Source: Pseudomonadota bacterium | GTDB taxonomy: Bacteria; Pseudomonadota; Alphaproteobacteria; Acetobacterales; Acetobacteraceae | Direction: 5' to 3' | NCBI GenBank assembly: GCA_021851785.1 | Contig: JAJZBV010000002.1 | Location: 62,001 to 126,000, forward strand | DNA: 64,000 nucleotides | Part shown: piece by piece, positions 53,345 through 62,014 of the stretch | Numbering within the stretch: the stretch's first letter is position 1 | Layout: each line of letters opens with the position of its first letter | Notes under the pieces: generated by a model | Told to the model about the DNA's origin: nothing | Seen by the model: only the letters and a program-made list of their open reading frames with translations | Database searches by the model: none | Translations under genes and position numbers: made by a program

Positions 53345-53383
53345 CGAGCGGCTCCTGAAAAAGCAGGTTCAGCGCTGGGTCGT

Positions 53384-54538
53384 CTATTTCTGCGGCTCTT
53401 CGGCCAGCGCGGCGATGGTGCGGGTCAGAATCCTGATATCATTGCGGAGATCGCTGGTGCTTTGCGCCCGGCCTTGTTCGATTTCGGTCAGCATGCGCTG
53501 CATCGCCAGTTCGATATTGCGCAGATGGGCACGCGCGACCTCGTCGCCGGTCTCGAACCTGGCCTCGGCGAGGCGTTGCAAGGCGGGGGTGAGGGCGGCC
53601 TGGGCCTCGGCGATACGCAGCATGAGTTGCTGACTGGCGCGCATGGTGTCCGAAAGCAGGCCGACGCGCTCGGTCAGCGCTTGCACTGCGTGGTTGGCCT
53701 GAATCCGCCCCTCCTCGCCGCGCGCGAGAATGCGCTGGAGATTTTCCATGTTCTCGGCGGTTTGTTCGAGGAGCGCCTGGACATAGACCGGGATCGACCC
53801 TTCGCCCTCGCCGCCGAGCGGGCTGGTGCCGATGCGGGTGATGCCGGCGAGCCACTCCTCCAACTCGTTGAAGAAGCGGTTTTGCGCCTGGCCGGCGGTG
53901 AGATCGAGAAAGCCGAGAATGAGCGACCCGGCGAGGCCGAACATCGAGGCCGAAAACGCCATGCCCATGCCGTGCAGCGGCTTTTGCAGCCCGGATTTGA
54001 GCTGCTCGAACATCACCGTGACATCGCCGGTGCCGATCGCCATCGCGCCGATGACATCGCCGACCGCGCTGACGGTGCGCAAAAGCCCCCAGAACGTGCC
54101 GAGCAGGCCGAGAAAAATCAAAAGCCCGATCATGTAGCGGGACAGTTCCCGGCTTTCGTCGAGGCGGCTCGCGATGGAATCGAGCAGGCTCCGCATCGCC
54201 GCCGCCGACAGCGTGAAACGCTCGCCCGCCTCGCGGTTCTTGTTGCGCTGGGCGGCGAGCATGTTCGCCATCGGCGCGAGCAGCCTCGGCATCGGCAGGG
54301 TGGAAAGCCGCGGCCGCGCGGTGCGAAAGGTTTCGACCCACGTCACCTCGGGGGAAAGACGTGTCACCTGGTGGATGTTCCAGACGATGCCCGCCAACAG
54401 CACCAGGAAAATCAGGCTGTTGAGGATCGGGTTGTTGTGAAAGACCGCCTCCAGCGTCGGGGCGAGAAGGGCCACCACCCCGCCGGCGATCAGGAGAAAG
54501 ACCAGCATCCGGAGCAAATAGAGGGTCGGCCGGGTCAT
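53384..54538 (-). CDS. MotA/TolQ/ExbB-like membrane protein
   Basis: Protein of 384 residues with two N-terminal membrane segments (about 8-58), a cytoplasmic region, two further segments (about 133-160 and 190-218) in the MotA/TolQ/ExbB proton-channel pattern (LIFLGLLGTFWGLLRTVSAVG, GMAFSASMFGLAGSLILGFLDL), and a helical C-terminal tail (about 240-380). Probably the channel partner of the MotB-like protein encoded 39 bp downstream. The start overlaps the stop of the OmpA-like gene (ATGA). Confidence 0.85.
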   Translation of the reverse strand: MTRPTLYLLRMLVFLLIAGGVVALLAPTLEAVFHNNPILNSLIFLVLLAGIVWNIHQVTRLSPEVTWVETFRTARPRLSTLPMPRLLAPMANMLAAQRNKNREAGERFTLSAAAMRSLLDSIASRLDESRELSRYMIGLLIFLGLLGTFWGLLRTVSAVGDVIGAMAIGTGDVTVMFEQLKSGLQKPLHGMGMAFSASMFGLAGSLILGFLDLTAGQAQNRFFNELEEWLAGITRIGTSPLGGEGEGSIPVYVQALLEQTAENMENLQRILARGEEGRIQANHAVQALTERVGLLSDTMRASQQLMLRIAEAQAALTPALQRLAEARFETGDEVARAHLRNIELAMQRMLTEIEQGRAQSTSDLRNDIRILTRTIAALAEEPQK

Positions 54539-55407
54539 GGCGGCGGGGGTTTCGTGTCTGGAGAGGGGGCATGCGGCACCGCCGGCGCCGGCGGGCCGGG
54601 GGGAGGCGGGGTCGCGGCCACCGCCGCCTGGGAATTGACGACAACGAGATCGACGCGATCGGGGGGGCCTTCACGCGACGCGGTGCCGAGCGCCCGGAGA
54701 TAGATCCGCGTCGAGGGCACGCCGGCGGCCATCAGCACCGCGCGGGCGGCGAGCGCGCGATCGAGGGACATGCGCCGTGGCGTCGAGGGATCCTCCTTGG
54801 CGCCGCTGGCATAGGCGATGACGTTGACCACGGCGGCCGGGTTTTGCGCGGCTTCGCTGCCGATCTGGCGCAAGGCGGCGTCGGTCGCGGGGTTGAGATC
54901 GGCGCTTTCGGGTGCGAAGGTGATCCTTGTGCCGCCGGGAACGGCGATCGCTTCGCCGGCCGCCGCGGCGACCACCGGCGGCGGCGGCGGCGTGACATTG
55001 GGATGCACGGGTGGCGCCGCCGCTGCCGGCGGGAGAAGCGGCGAGGCCGGCGGGGCGGCCGGGACGGTGAGATTTTCTGGCGCCGTCCCGAGCCGCACCT
55101 CTGGCGGCGCCTCGGCGGGCGGCACGGCGGCCACGGGCGGGGGCGGGGAGGGCGCTTCCTTTCCTGAGGTTGGGGAGGGGGCGGGCGGTTTGGCGCTGGC
55201 GGCGGGTTTGGGCTTTGCTTTCGGCTTGGGTTTCGGTTTCGGTTTGGGCTTCGGCGCGGGTGTCCCGCTTTCGGGCGCGGGCGAAGCCGCCGGGGGCGAT
55301 GCGGGCGTCTGGTCGAGCGCGCCGGGATTGATCGTCACCTGCGCCGCGGCCGGCAACGCGAGCGCCAGCGACGCGGAAAGGGCCAGAACGGAGAAAAACA
55401 CGCGCAT
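54535..55407 (-). CDS. Periplasmic OmpA-like protein with Lys-Pro repeat linker
   Basis: Protein of 290 residues: signal peptide (to about AAAQV), a Pro-rich stretch with alternating Lys-Pro (about 52-70) resembling TonB-type periplasm-spanning linkers, further Pro/Ala linker, an OmpA-like domain (about 155-260, RITFAPESADLNPATDAALRQIG, MSLDRALAARAVLMAAGV) and a Pro-rich tail. First gene of the three-gene envelope operon. The OmpA-like core lacks the usual NRRVEI-type Arg pair, so peptidoglycan binding is uncertain. Confidence 0.78.
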   Translation of the reverse strand: MRVFFSVLALSASLALALPAAAQVTINPGALDQTPASPPAASPAPESGTPAPKPKPKPKPKPKAKPKPAASAKPPAPSPTSGKEAPSPPPPVAAVPPAEAPPEVRLGTAPENLTVPAAPPASPLLPPAAAAPPVHPNVTPPPPPVVAAAAGEAIAVPGGTRITFAPESADLNPATDAALRQIGSEAAQNPAAVVNVIAYASGAKEDPSTPRRMSLDRALAARAVLMAAGVPSTRIYLRALGTASREGPPDRVDLVVVNSQAAVAATPPPPGPPAPAVPHAPSPDTKPPPP

Positions 55408-55451
55408 GCCGGGCCGACCCTAGCCCGATCACGCGCGCCACTCAATCGCGC

Positions 55452-55660
55452 GCGCCGGCTCGCGCGTCTTCATCCATCGCCTGCTGGAGGAAACGGCGGT
55501 GCCGGTGATCTGGACCGCGAACGACATCGGCGGCCTCGGCGCGCCGGTGTTGCGGCGCATGACCATGTGCCTGGAGGTCAAGGTGCCTAACCGCGGGGCG
55601 CTGCTCCGGCTTCTCGCCGCCGAATGCGCCGGGCGGCGCGGCGGGCGCTACGGCAGGCCA
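55452..55660 (+). pseudogene. Remnant of an AAA-family ATPase gene
   Basis: An uninterrupted frame of about 65 residues reads RVFIHRLLEE, VPVIWTAND and VLRRMTMCLEVKVPN, the sensor-1 (ATAN/TTND-type) to arginine-finger region of AAA ATPases. No Walker A or B region exists upstream, and the similarity stops near 55660 where base composition changes. This is best read as the broken end of a chromosomal gene interrupted by the AT-rich island. Confidence 0.6.
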
Positions 55661-55972
55661 ATTAGCTGCCACCTACACCACCAGCGCGGACACGACCGTT
55701 TTTTGAGGTGTCCAGCTGACGGGAGTCCCATTTGGGCGCTGATCGGCACCTTGATTTTGTGTATGCCGTTGTTATTATGTAATGCAGCACTTGGGAGTTC
55801 GTTTGCTCGGTCATGGTAAGTCCCAAGTTAACCGACAATATTGAGCCATGCGCAATTTGTTTTCTATTATAATAACAAATTCAAGAAGTAAAATTAAAAA
55901 TATCGACTGCTAAGTGAAGGCGAAATTTTCCCGAGAGACAAAAATAATTCGGAGAAAAATGGGGCGCTCGCG
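55661..55972. other. Boundary region of AT-rich island, no gene recognised
   Basis: GC content falls sharply from about 55750. The first part (about 55690-55745) looks unlike both sides and might be a trace of an insertion sequence end, but I could not recognise terminal inverted repeats. The rest is AT-rich with several stops in all frames. Confidence 0.4.
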
Positions 55973-56095
55973 ATGATAAGAGAGATCTTATGGTTTGGAG
56001 TTGAGATAGTTTCGGCGTTTTCTGCAATAATGGTTGTTGTATTTCGCGTAAAAAATTATATAAATAATAATAAAGACAAAAATTTAAAAATCTGA
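55973..56095 (+). CDS. Small putative membrane protein, 40 residues
   Basis: Short frame starting MIREILWFGVEIVSAF with one hydrophobic segment (about 5-26) followed by a basic, Asn-rich tail. It lies 16 bp before the next gene in the AT-rich island and may be its small partner. Support is limited: no clear RBS and too short for family recognition. Confidence 0.35.
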   Translation: MIREILWFGVEIVSAFSAIMVVVFRVKNYINNNKDKNLKI

Positions 56096-56111
56096 ATTAC
56101 AGAGTCATCAA

Positions 56112-57374
56112 ATGAAAAAAACAGTAAATATGAGGAAATTTTTCTTAGTTTTTATTGAATTTCTACAGAAATACTGGTATTTATTTTTAGCTATCGCAGT
56201 TATATTTATTATTTTTACATTTTTGCCATGGTTTACTTACTGGTGGAGCATAAGAGGGTTTTATAGATTGTTTTTTGATGATCTTGGCTTCGATAGACAA
56301 TGGTCAGGCTTGTTTTCTGTTATATTTGGCTTTATTTATGCAGCGCTGTTGCCGCTCACTCTACGTTGGTTCATTTTTGGAGGCGGATGGATTGACCGGA
56401 GATGGCCTGGACGGCGATGGCTGTATGGGTTTTTATTTTCCACAATTGCGTTTGGAACTACGCCGATCCTTCATGCAATATTCGAGATTGATAACGCGTG
56501 CCGCTTTGATCAGCGAACGGGAAAACCATTGATGTATTTTGTTGTGAGGCCTGGGGGAGAGATCGTCTTTTCTGACAGTCCAGGTGTAGATCCAGCCACC
56601 GGTATCCCCCGACAGCCCTGCGCTTCAGCGGTCGCGTCGGTCATACAGCGCCAGCGAAAGGGCCTTGTGCCACATCGGATCGTTTCAGATCCTCGTCAAT
56701 TAACTTATTTTGATCGAATAACTGGCCGCCCACTTATTTGGTACTTTCGAGGTAAAACTGGTGAATACCGTCTTTTTGACGCAGAAGGCTTTGACCCAGA
56801 GACTGGTCAAGCGTTGCAGCCAGTCACAAACACAATTGTATCGGAAATTGAGAACGAGAGGGCTAGCGTGGAATCGCAAGCAGATGTTAACTTCTTATCT
56901 GATTTGTTTGGGACGTCAGCTTACCCGCCTTTCGAAGTTATTATTGGCATAGCAGCGCAGGAAAACGCAAGCGAGAAATCTCAAAAAGCTGCAAATATGC
57001 TAACAATAAAGATAATTTCTTTTCTTCAGGAAAAAAAAATTGGGGCAGACCAATTAAGATATGGCGTTTACAAGTCGAAATATTGGGATGGATTGATTAA
57101 TGGTGATGGCGTAGCACTCGACAAAGCGGGATTGACTAAGAAAAGTAGAGCGGTGGTTGTTGGCACAGCCACAAGCGATTGCAAACCAATAGAATCTATT
57201 CCGGGACTGATTTCATGTGAGGTTACAACGAACATTCGTGTTTTCAAGAATGGCGACAAGAGTTTGCTTTTTTATTCAGAATATGCGGGATCTGGAGCGA
57301 CGGCTGATGATGCTATAAATAATGCTGTCGAACGAATAGTTGAAGAGGATGCTAATATTTTTGGAAGAATGTGA
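56112..57374 (+). CDS. Hypothetical membrane protein with duplicated TGxPL...DPxTG motif
   Basis: Protein of 420 residues, AT-rich codon use. Three predicted membrane segments at about 22-42, 66-88 and 104-124, then a soluble region. This holds two aligned 39-residue repeats without gaps (132-170 and 200-238), each with FDxxTGxPL at the start, GE in the middle and DPxTG near the end. A second domain (about 270-420) resembles periplasmic or cytoplasmic alpha/beta domains (YPPFEVIIGIAAQ, SRAVVVGTATSDC, INNAVERIVEEDA). I do not recognise the protein. The neighbour downstream is also exported and of similar composition, so they may work together. Confidence 0.75.
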   Translation: MKKTVNMRKFFLVFIEFLQKYWYLFLAIAVIFIIFTFLPWFTYWWSIRGFYRLFFDDLGFDRQWSGLFSVIFGFIYAALLPLTLRWFIFGGGWIDRRWPGRRWLYGFLFSTIAFGTTPILHAIFEIDNACRFDQRTGKPLMYFVVRPGGEIVFSDSPGVDPATGIPRQPCASAVASVIQRQRKGLVPHRIVSDPRQLTYFDRITGRPLIWYFRGKTGEYRLFDAEGFDPETGQALQPVTNTIVSEIENERASVESQADVNFLSDLFGTSAYPPFEVIIGIAAQENASEKSQKAANMLTIKIISFLQEKKIGADQLRYGVYKSKYWDGLINGDGVALDKAGLTKKSRAVVVGTATSDCKPIESIPGLISCEVTTNIRVFKNGDKSLLFYSEYAGSGATADDAINNAVERIVEEDANIFGRM

Positions 57375-57462
57375 ACGAAGCCACAAACATATTTTCAAAA
57401 TATCTTTTATTTAATTAATATTAAAAATAAATAATAAATATCTGTTATGAGAGGATTCGTCC

Positions 57463-58608
57463 ATGTCTAAGGTATCTGTGGCAAAGTTAATAATATTTTC
57501 ATTGATAGTGATGCTTCAAATAAGTACGGCCAGATCTGCATCCGGGAATGATTACGATAGTTCTTTGCACGTTATTGCAATGAATATTATAAATATTCTA
57601 GAGAAAACTAATAATCCTAGTAGTACTGTTCTTGATTTTACTGACATAAAAGGAAATACTAATGAACTTGGACGCTTTATAGCGCAATCTCTTTCTGATA
57701 AATTAGTGGAGTTTCACAGTAATGTTTTATTTGTTGACCGTGGAAATTTAAAAATATTGATACAAGAATTAAAATTGACAAAAGAAGGCCTGCTTAATCC
57801 CAATAACATTGCTAAGATTGGGAATCTTGCCGGTATAAATACCGTAATTGTTGGAACAGTTGTAGTTTTATCTAGCAAAATATCACTAAGTGTTCGTGTA
57901 ATAAATGTAGAAACTGGAAAAATTATTACTGCAAAGACTGGTTTATTTCCATTAACTTCTGATTTTAAAGATATGCTCGATAAAAATTTAGAAAATCACG
58001 ATGACGACGAAATTGATTCTAATAAAAACAAAGGAACAAATAATAATAACTATGGTAATAAAATAATTAGAAAACCAGGATGGTTTATTGATCTTCATAC
58101 AATTACATTAGATCAAACAAATAGAAAAATAAATACAGACGAAGGATCCATATATTCATATATTCAGGAAGATTCAAATTTTTCAGAAGGCGAATTTCTC
58201 CAAAAAGCCGGGATGTCTTTGAGCGATCAACCACTTTTTGGAATCATAAAATCAAAATTTATTGCTCAAAAAAGCGGGCAATACCAAATAATTTTAAATA
58301 TTGACATGATGCCTGGCGATCAAGTTATTATTGGACGCCCTATGTGTTGGGTGAGCGTTTCTTTTAATAAAAAGAAAATAATTAATAATTGGGTCCAGTC
58401 TGTTGTTTGGCGATACGGATTTAAATTAAAATTAAATCCTGGAGCATATGATACTAACTTGAAATTCGGTTGCCTTGGGATTGCGGGAAATTTTATGATG
58501 CCATTGCGCCAGGGGCGAATGTCTATTTTGGTAACACATCCAGGGGAATCGAGCCCCACGCCTGCGCTACCTGACGATTTTAGTCAACCTGATGATTTGA
58601 GCCAATAA
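57463..58608 (+). CDS. Exported protein with FlgO/CsgG-like N-terminal domain
   Basis: Protein of 381 residues, strongly AT-rich. Signal peptide (to about ARSAS); a domain at about 35-165 with the FlgO/CsgG-like order VLDFTDIKGNTNELGRFIAQ, FVDRGNLKILIQEL, IAKIGNLAGINTVIVGTVVV and SVRVINVETGKII; an Asn/Asp/Lys-rich linker (about 178-202); and a C-terminal beta-rich domain of unknown type. FlgO-like domains occur in outer-membrane or periplasmic proteins of Gram-negatives. No cysteine follows the signal peptide, so it is not a lipoprotein. It is preceded by GAGAGGA and lies 88 bp after the previous island gene. Confidence 0.75.
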   Translation: MSKVSVAKLIIFSLIVMLQISTARSASGNDYDSSLHVIAMNIINILEKTNNPSSTVLDFTDIKGNTNELGRFIAQSLSDKLVEFHSNVLFVDRGNLKILIQELKLTKEGLLNPNNIAKIGNLAGINTVIVGTVVVLSSKISLSVRVINVETGKIITAKTGLFPLTSDFKDMLDKNLENHDDDEIDSNKNKGTNNNNYGNKIIRKPGWFIDLHTITLDQTNRKINTDEGSIYSYIQEDSNFSEGEFLQKAGMSLSDQPLFGIIKSKFIAQKSGQYQIILNIDMMPGDQVIIGRPMCWVSVSFNKKKIINNWVQSVVWRYGFKLKLNPGAYDTNLKFGCLGIAGNFMMPLRQGRMSILVTHPGESSPTPALPDDFSQPDDLSQ

Positions 58609-58726
58609 GACGCGCAATCCGGGCCTTTGGATCTGCGCCCGAGCAGAACCGCTGTCATAACGCGGATTGACAGATAAATCGCCCTGGGCGCAGCTTGCCG
58701 CCGTGGAAAAACGGAGGGCTCGGTCT

Positions 58727-59125
58727 ATGGCGGAAAGTGAGATGTTCGAAAAAGGTCTGGAAGTGCGGCGCGCGGTGCTCGGCGCCAGCTATGTCGATGG
58801 CAGCCTCGCCAAGGCGGATGATTTCATGATGGCGTTCCAGCGCATCACCACCGAATGGTGCTGGGGCTATGCCTGGACGCGGCCGGGGCTGGAACGCAAG
58901 ACACGGAGCCTGCTCAACCTCGCGATGCTCACCGCGCTCGGCAAAACCCCGGAGATCAAGCTCCATGTCAAGGGCGCGCTCGCCAATGGCGTGAGCGTCG
59001 AGGAGATCAAGGAGGTGCTGCTCCACGCCACCGTCTATTGCGGCATCCCGGCCGGGCTCGATGCGTTCAAGGCGGCGCATGAGGTGCTGGTCGCGGAAGG
59101 CGCGTTGCCGGCGACGAAGGCATGA
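58727..59125 (+). CDS. Carboxymuconolactone decarboxylase family protein
   Basis: Protein of 132 residues, the usual size for the family, with the CMD helices: RKTRSLLNLAMLTALGKTPEIKLHVKGALANGVSVEEIKEVLLHATVYCGIPAGLDAF read in order. PcaC-type enzymes decarboxylate gamma-carboxymuconolactone, but no other pca gene lies nearby, so a related reaction is possible. The ATG at 58727 has GGAGGG upstream; the frame to 58667 lacks an RBS. The stop overlaps the next start. Confidence 0.88.
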   Translation: MAESEMFEKGLEVRRAVLGASYVDGSLAKADDFMMAFQRITTEWCWGYAWTRPGLERKTRSLLNLAMLTALGKTPEIKLHVKGALANGVSVEEIKEVLLHATVYCGIPAGLDAFKAAHEVLVAEGALPATKA

Positions 59126-60036
59126 CGGCGCCGCTCCGGCGCCTCGGCTTCATCGGCATCGGCAATATGGGCTGGCCGATGGCCGCCAATCTGCTCAAGG
59201 CGGGGTTCGAGGTCGCGGTCGCCGATGCGCGGCCCGGCCGCGCGGCGCAATTCGCGTGCGAGATCGGCGGCCGCGCCGCGCATGATGCCGCCGACGCGGC
59301 GCGCGGCGCCGAGGCCGTCATCACCATTCTGCCGACCAGCGCGGAGGTCGCCGAGGTCATGGCGGCGATCAAACCGGCGCTGACGCCGGGGGCGCTGGTG
59401 ATCGAAATGTCCTCCGGCGCGCCAGGGGTGACAAAAAAGCTCGCCGAGGAACTCGGAGGGGGGGTGGCGCTGATCGATTGCCCGGTCTCCGGCGGGGTGC
59501 CACGGGCGCGGAGCGGCGAGCTTGCCATTCTCGCCGGCGGCGCCGCGGCCGATCTCGACCGCGCCGGGCCGGTGCTTCGCGCGATGGGCACCAGCATCCA
59601 TCATTGCGGCGCGGTCGGCGCCGGGCAGGCGATGAAGGCGCTCAATAATCTGGTCTCCGCCGGCGGATTTCTGATCGGCGTCGAGGCGCTGCTGATCGGG
59701 CGGAAATTCGGCCTCGATCCGGCGCTGATGGTCGATGTGCTGAACGCCTCGACCGGGATGAACAACAGCACCCAGAAGAAATTCAAACAATTCGTGCTCT
59801 CGCGCCGGTTCGATGCCGGGTTCGGCCTCGATCTGATGGCCAAGGATCTGTCCATCGCGCTCGAGGTCGGGCGGGCGAGCGGGACGGCAACGCCGTTCGC
59901 CGCCCTCTGCCGGGAAATATGGGCGAGCGCGGCGGCGGTGCTCGGCCCCGGCCAGGATCACACCGCGCTCGCCCGGTTCTCGGAGCAACTGGCGGGCGCA
60001 AGCCTCGGCGTGCCCGAGACGGGCGGGGAGGGGTAG
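59122..60036 (+). CDS. NAD(P)-dependent beta-hydroxyacid dehydrogenase (HIBADH family)
   Basis: Protein of 304 residues: Rossmann motif GFIGIGNMGWPMAANL, substrate loop DCPVSGGVPRARSG, catalytic Lys in GAGQAMKALNN, and cofactor-domain end DLMAKDLSIAL. Members oxidise 3-hydroxyisobutyrate, tartronate semialdehyde and similar acids. It overlaps the CMD gene by 4 bp and is followed within 2 bp by the metallo-hydrolase gene, so the three form one operon. Confidence 0.9.
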   Translation: MTAPLRRLGFIGIGNMGWPMAANLLKAGFEVAVADARPGRAAQFACEIGGRAAHDAADAARGAEAVITILPTSAEVAEVMAAIKPALTPGALVIEMSSGAPGVTKKLAEELGGGVALIDCPVSGGVPRARSGELAILAGGAAADLDRAGPVLRAMGTSIHHCGAVGAGQAMKALNNLVSAGGFLIGVEALLIGRKFGLDPALMVDVLNASTGMNNSTQKKFKQFVLSRRFDAGFGLDLMAKDLSIALEVGRASGTATPFAALCREIWASAAAVLGPGQDHTALARFSEQLAGASLGVPETGGEG

Positions 60037-60037
60037 G

Positions 60038-60844
60038 ATGTGGGAAATCTTCGCGCAGCGTTACGCGACCCAGGAGCGGCTCGCGCGGGAGAATTTCCTT
60101 CGCCCGCCCGATCTCCATGATCAGCCGATGCCGATGGATTATTTCTTCTGGCTGCTCCGCCGGCCAGGGGGGCAGCCAGGGGAGGAAATCGTCGTCGATA
60201 CCGGCTTCACGCCGGAGATGGCGCAAGCGCGCGGGCGGCGGCTGATCCGCCCGGTGCCGGCCGGGCTCGCGGCCCTCGGCGTCGATCCGGCTTCGGTGCG
60301 CGATGTCGTGCTCACCCATCTCCATTATGACCACGCCGGCAATCTCGGCCTGTTCCCGAACGCGCGGTTTCACCTCCAGGAGCGCGAGATGGCCTTCGCG
60401 ACCGGGGCGAATATGTGTTTTTCCTGTCTCCGCGCCGCGTTCGAGGTCGAGGACGTGGTGGCCATGGTGCGGGCACTTTATGCCGATCGGGTGCGGTTCC
60501 ATGACGGCGAGAGCGAAATCGCGCCGGGCGTCAGCCTGCATCGGGTCGGCGGGCATACCGCCGGGTTGCAGATGGTCCGCGTCGAGACCGCGCGCGGGCC
60601 GGTCGTTTTGGCGAGCGATGCTTCGCATTTCTACGCCAATATGGAGCGCGAAAACCCGTTCCCGATCCTGTTCGATCTCGGCGAGATGGCGCGTGGCTGG
60701 CACGCGGCGCGCAAGCTCGCCGGCGGCGAGGCGGACCGGGTCATCCCCGGCCATGACCCCGAAATCCGCCGCCGCTACCCGGCGATGCCGGGCGATGAGG
60801 AGATTTTCTGCCTCCATCCGCCGCCGAAACAAGCGCCCGGATGA
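60038..60844 (+). CDS. Metallo-beta-lactamase fold hydrolase, N-acyl homoserine lactonase-like
   Basis: Protein of 268 residues with metal motif HLHYDHAGN (HxHxDH), VGGHTAGLQ for the third His, SDASH for the bridging Asp and GHDPE for the last His. Family members open lactone rings, such as homoserine lactones. Cotranscription with CMD and HIBADH-type genes suggests a catabolic lactone substrate rather than quorum quenching. Convergent with the EAL gene. Confidence 0.88.
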   Translation: MWEIFAQRYATQERLARENFLRPPDLHDQPMPMDYFFWLLRRPGGQPGEEIVVDTGFTPEMAQARGRRLIRPVPAGLAALGVDPASVRDVVLTHLHYDHAGNLGLFPNARFHLQEREMAFATGANMCFSCLRAAFEVEDVVAMVRALYADRVRFHDGESEIAPGVSLHRVGGHTAGLQMVRVETARGPVVLASDASHFYANMERENPFPILFDLGEMARGWHAARKLAGGEADRVIPGHDPEIRRRYPAMPGDEEIFCLHPPPKQAPG

Positions 60845-60860
60845 GCGCGCGCCGCCGGTG

Positions 60861-61733
60861 TCACGCCGGCCGGGGCCGGGTGAGGCAGGTGGCGATATCC
60901 TCGGCGGAGAGAGCGTGGCTGAAAAGAAAGCCCTGGCCGCTCTCGCAGCCGACATCGATCAGGAAATTTTCCTGCTCGGGCGTCTCGATCCCTTCCGCGA
61001 GCACGCCGAGACCGAGCGCCTGGGCGATGGCGATGAGCGAGCAGACGATGGCGGCATCCTCCCGGTCCCGCGGCAAGGCGCGCACCATCGAGCGGTCGAT
61101 CTTCATGGTCGTGAACGGCAGCCGCTTGAGCGTGGCAAGGCTGGTATAGCCGACGCCGAAATCATCGATCGCCAAGCCGACGCCGATATCGTTCAAGGCG
61201 GCGAGGGTGAGGAGGACATCGGGGCTGATATCGAGCAGGACGGTCTCGGTGACCTCGAGTTCCAGCCGTTCCGGGTCGAGCGAGGAGAGCGCCAGCGCTT
61301 CCGTCACCTGGTCGATCAGCACGCCATCCAGCAATTGCCGCGCCGAGACATTGACCGAAATCCCGGCCGGGCTCGGCCAGCGCGCGGCTTCCCGGCACGC
61401 CTGGCGCAGCACCCAGCCGCCGATATCGTTGATCAGGCCACTTTGCTCGGCGACCGGGATGAAGAGGGCCGGCGAGACCAGCCCACGCTTGCGATGCGGC
61501 CAGCGGATCAACGCCTCCGCGCCGATCGGCTGGCGTGTCGACAACAGATAGCGTGGCTGGAAGGCGAGGGCGAAGCCGTCATGCAGCAGCGCGTGACGAA
61601 TATCATGCTCCAGTTTGCGGCTCTCCGCCCGATCCACCACGGGGGTTATGCTGGCACGGACCGGGCGAAGCGGAGGGGGAGAGAGGTGGGAAACCAATGT
61701 CGTCTTCCAGCTCGGGGCACGAGAACCGGGCAA
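60861..61733 (-). CDS. Stand-alone EAL domain c-di-GMP phosphodiesterase
   Basis: Protein of 290 residues that is almost entirely one EAL domain: GAEALIRW (EAL), NVSARQL, EVTETVLL, DDFGVGYTSL, KIDRSMV and EGIET motifs are all kept, with the metal-binding Glu and Asp residues, so it should hydrolyse c-di-GMP. No sensor or GGDEF domain is present. The TTG start at 61733 is uncertain; the first 30 residues are not conserved and a GTG near 61635 may be used. Confidence 0.88.
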   Translation of the reverse strand: MPGSRAPSWKTTLVSHLSPPPLRPVRASITPVVDRAESRKLEHDIRHALLHDGFALAFQPRYLLSTRQPIGAEALIRWPHRKRGLVSPALFIPVAEQSGLINDIGGWVLRQACREAARWPSPAGISVNVSARQLLDGVLIDQVTEALALSSLDPERLELEVTETVLLDISPDVLLTLAALNDIGVGLAIDDFGVGYTSLATLKRLPFTTMKIDRSMVRALPRDREDAAIVCSLIAIAQALGLGVLAEGIETPEQENFLIDVGCESGQGFLFSHALSAEDIATCLTRPRPA

Positions 61734-62014
61734 TTATGTGCCGATGAGCGTGAGGATATGGTTAATCCCACGCGGCCTCATGCCGCGGGGACAGCGAATT
61801 GCGCGTGGCATGAGCCTTGTCCAGCCGAGGAGGACGATATCGCCTGATAAAGACCCGTGCCAAAATTGATTTTGGGCGCGATGGCCGTCCCCGTCGGCGA
61901 ACGGAAGCGGTTCTGGAGCGCGGTGATCTCGCTTACGCTCCGCCACCTCGCCCCAGTTCTTTGTTTGATCGCGTGATTCAGACCTGCGGCGATTCCGCCT
62001 TCGGTCATCACGCG

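Noticed and set aside
52133-54538. Zorya-type anti-phage system suggested by the MotA-like plus MotB-like pair
   Set aside because: No ZorC, ZorD or ZorE-type genes follow, and the pair is in an operon with an OmpA-like envelope protein, which fits a housekeeping envelope machine better.
55690-55745. Insertion-sequence end at the island border
   Set aside because: The composition is odd, but no terminal inverted repeat, target duplication or transposase fragment could be recognised.
61734-62014. Short genes between the EAL gene and ccrM (for example a 77-residue minus-strand frame at 61778)
   Set aside because: No RBS, no conserved motif, and several overlapping alternatives of similar length; treated as non-coding spacer.
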